Positions 6,055-6,495 of a stretch of DNA of 6,495 nucleotides are shown piece after piece. Source of the DNA: Alphaproteobacteria bacterium (GTDB lineage: Bacteria > Pseudomonadota > Alphaproteobacteria > UBA2136 > UBA6156); the NCBI GenBank assembly GCA_020249005.1, contig JADCGN010000076.1, forward strand, positions 1 through 6,495, read 5' to 3'. Under the pieces are notes generated by a model. That model saw only the letters and a program-made list of their open reading frames with translations. It was not told the DNA's origin and searched no databases. Position numbers and translations under genes: made by a program. Every line of letters starts with the position of its first letter. Within the stretch, counting starts at the first letter, position 1.

Positions 6055-6411
6055 ACGGATTTTTAGCGTATTCGCAGGAGTTTTGCCGCTGGCTTCGGTG
6101 AGTGTGATCGCCTGAGTGGGCCGCTGCTTACCCAACAATTCCAGCAACACTGCCAAGCGGGCTTGGCTGAGGGAACGGTTCCCGCTGGGCAAGGTCACGG
6201 TAAAGTTGGTTTTTCCGCGTTTGGCGGCGGCTAGTAATTGGCGCAAGGGGGCGTTATCGGCTTCTGCCACCCACTGGTTGGCCCCTTGATAAGGCAGGGT
6301 GACTTCGGCGGCCCATCCGCCCATGGGCAACAGGCTTAACCACAACAGCCACGCGGGGAACAAGCGGTTCAGCCTGGGTGCTTTCCTTAATATTAGCGCG
6401 CTTGCGGGCAA
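6049..6411 (-). CDS. Small exported protein of unknown function
   Basis: The frame from TTG 6411 gives 120 residues. A clear signal peptide is present: Arg/Asn/Arg, the hydrophobic stretch LFPAWLLWLSLLPMGGWAA (17-35), and a likely cleavage after WAA before EV. The mature part is about 85 residues, with an alternating pattern ending NTLKIRW. The segment TVTLPSGNRSLSQARLAVLLELL (71-93) is vaguely reminiscent of the conserved helix of OmpA-like domains, but the match is too weak to assign. The start is unsettled. TTG 6411 overlaps the upstream gene by 19 nt and has no obvious ribosome-binding site. An AAGGA sequence (6388-6384 on this strand) lies 11 nt before an in-frame CTG (6372) and 20 nt before TTG 6363; both would keep the signal peptide. 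It is probably co-transcribed with the partial gene upstream. Confidence 0.6.
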   Translation of the reverse strand: MPASALILRKAPRLNRLFPAWLLWLSLLPMGGWAAEVTLPYQGANQWVAEADNAPLRQLLAAAKRGKTNFTVTLPSGNRSLSQARLAVLLELLGKQRPTQAITLTEASGKTPANTLKIRW

Positions 6412-6495
6412 CTCACGGCGTAGCCAAACACTTGCTGCAAGCCCGCGGCATTGCAGGTGATGGTGGCGGTGTTTTGCAGATAGGCCACGGTGAGC
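6393..6495 (-). CDS. C-terminal end of an unrecognised protein (partial)
   Basis: On the minus strand the frame is open from the right window edge to a TAA at 6395-6393, giving 33 residues that begin LTVAYLQNTATITC and end YAVSCPQAR. Two cysteines (14 and 30 of the visible part) could form a disulfide, which would suit a secreted or surface protein, and the next gene downstream encodes an exported product. This frame has good codon character and its stop is close to the likely start of the next gene, as in a tight operon. The fragment is too short to name; a pilin- or pseudopilin-like C-terminus is only a guess. Confidence 0.45.
   Translation of the reverse strand, partial: LTVAYLQNTATITCNAAGLQQVFGYAVSCPQAR

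Overview
The window is GC-rich, gene-dense DNA from a Pseudomonadota (proteobacterial) chromosome. SurA, RsmA, a Fis-type nucleoid protein and the NtrY/NtrX two-component pair are all recognisable from their protein sequences. NtrYX is most typical of Alpha- and Betaproteobacteria, whereas a Fis closely matching the enterobacterial protein is more typical of Gamma- and Betaproteobacteria. Having both next to each other suggests a lineage outside the well-known model species. I cannot fix the class from this window alone. Nothing looks like a mobile element, phage, CRISPR array or tRNA/rRNA gene.

Layout, left to right. (1) 1-1385, plus strand: the 3' end of surA (periplasmic chaperone), then rsmA (16S rRNA dimethyladenosine methyltransferase) 18 nt later, without the pdxA gene often found between them. 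(2) 1386-1700: a 315-nt non-coding region. Its left half carries a same-strand cluster of DnaA-box-like 9-mers (one perfect, one matching the relaxed consensus, one with a single mismatch). Its right half can fold into several hairpins, two of which are mutually exclusive, and ends in a strong Shine-Dalgarno before fis. (3) 1701-2168: fis, closed by a strong intrinsic terminator. (4) 2173-5980: ntrY (membrane histidine kinase) and ntrX (response regulator), overlapping by an unusual 89 nt, closed by a perfect 12-bp hairpin at 6007-6035. (5) 6049-6495, minus strand: a small exported protein of unknown function and the C-terminal end of a second unknown gene, convergent with ntrX.

Functionally, surA-rsmA is an envelope/ribosome maintenance pair. 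ntrYX forms a membrane signalling pair: NtrY has four predicted membrane segments, a periplasmic sensor region, HAMP, PAS and kinase domains, and NtrX has receiver, AAA+ and Fis-type HTH domains. The points most worth a second look are the DnaA-box cluster and foldable leader before fis, the absence of the sigma-54-contacting GAFTGA segment in NtrX, the long ntrY/ntrX overlap, and the extra ~87-residue N-terminus of NtrY beginning directly behind the fis terminator. I did not find a clearly new multi-gene system.
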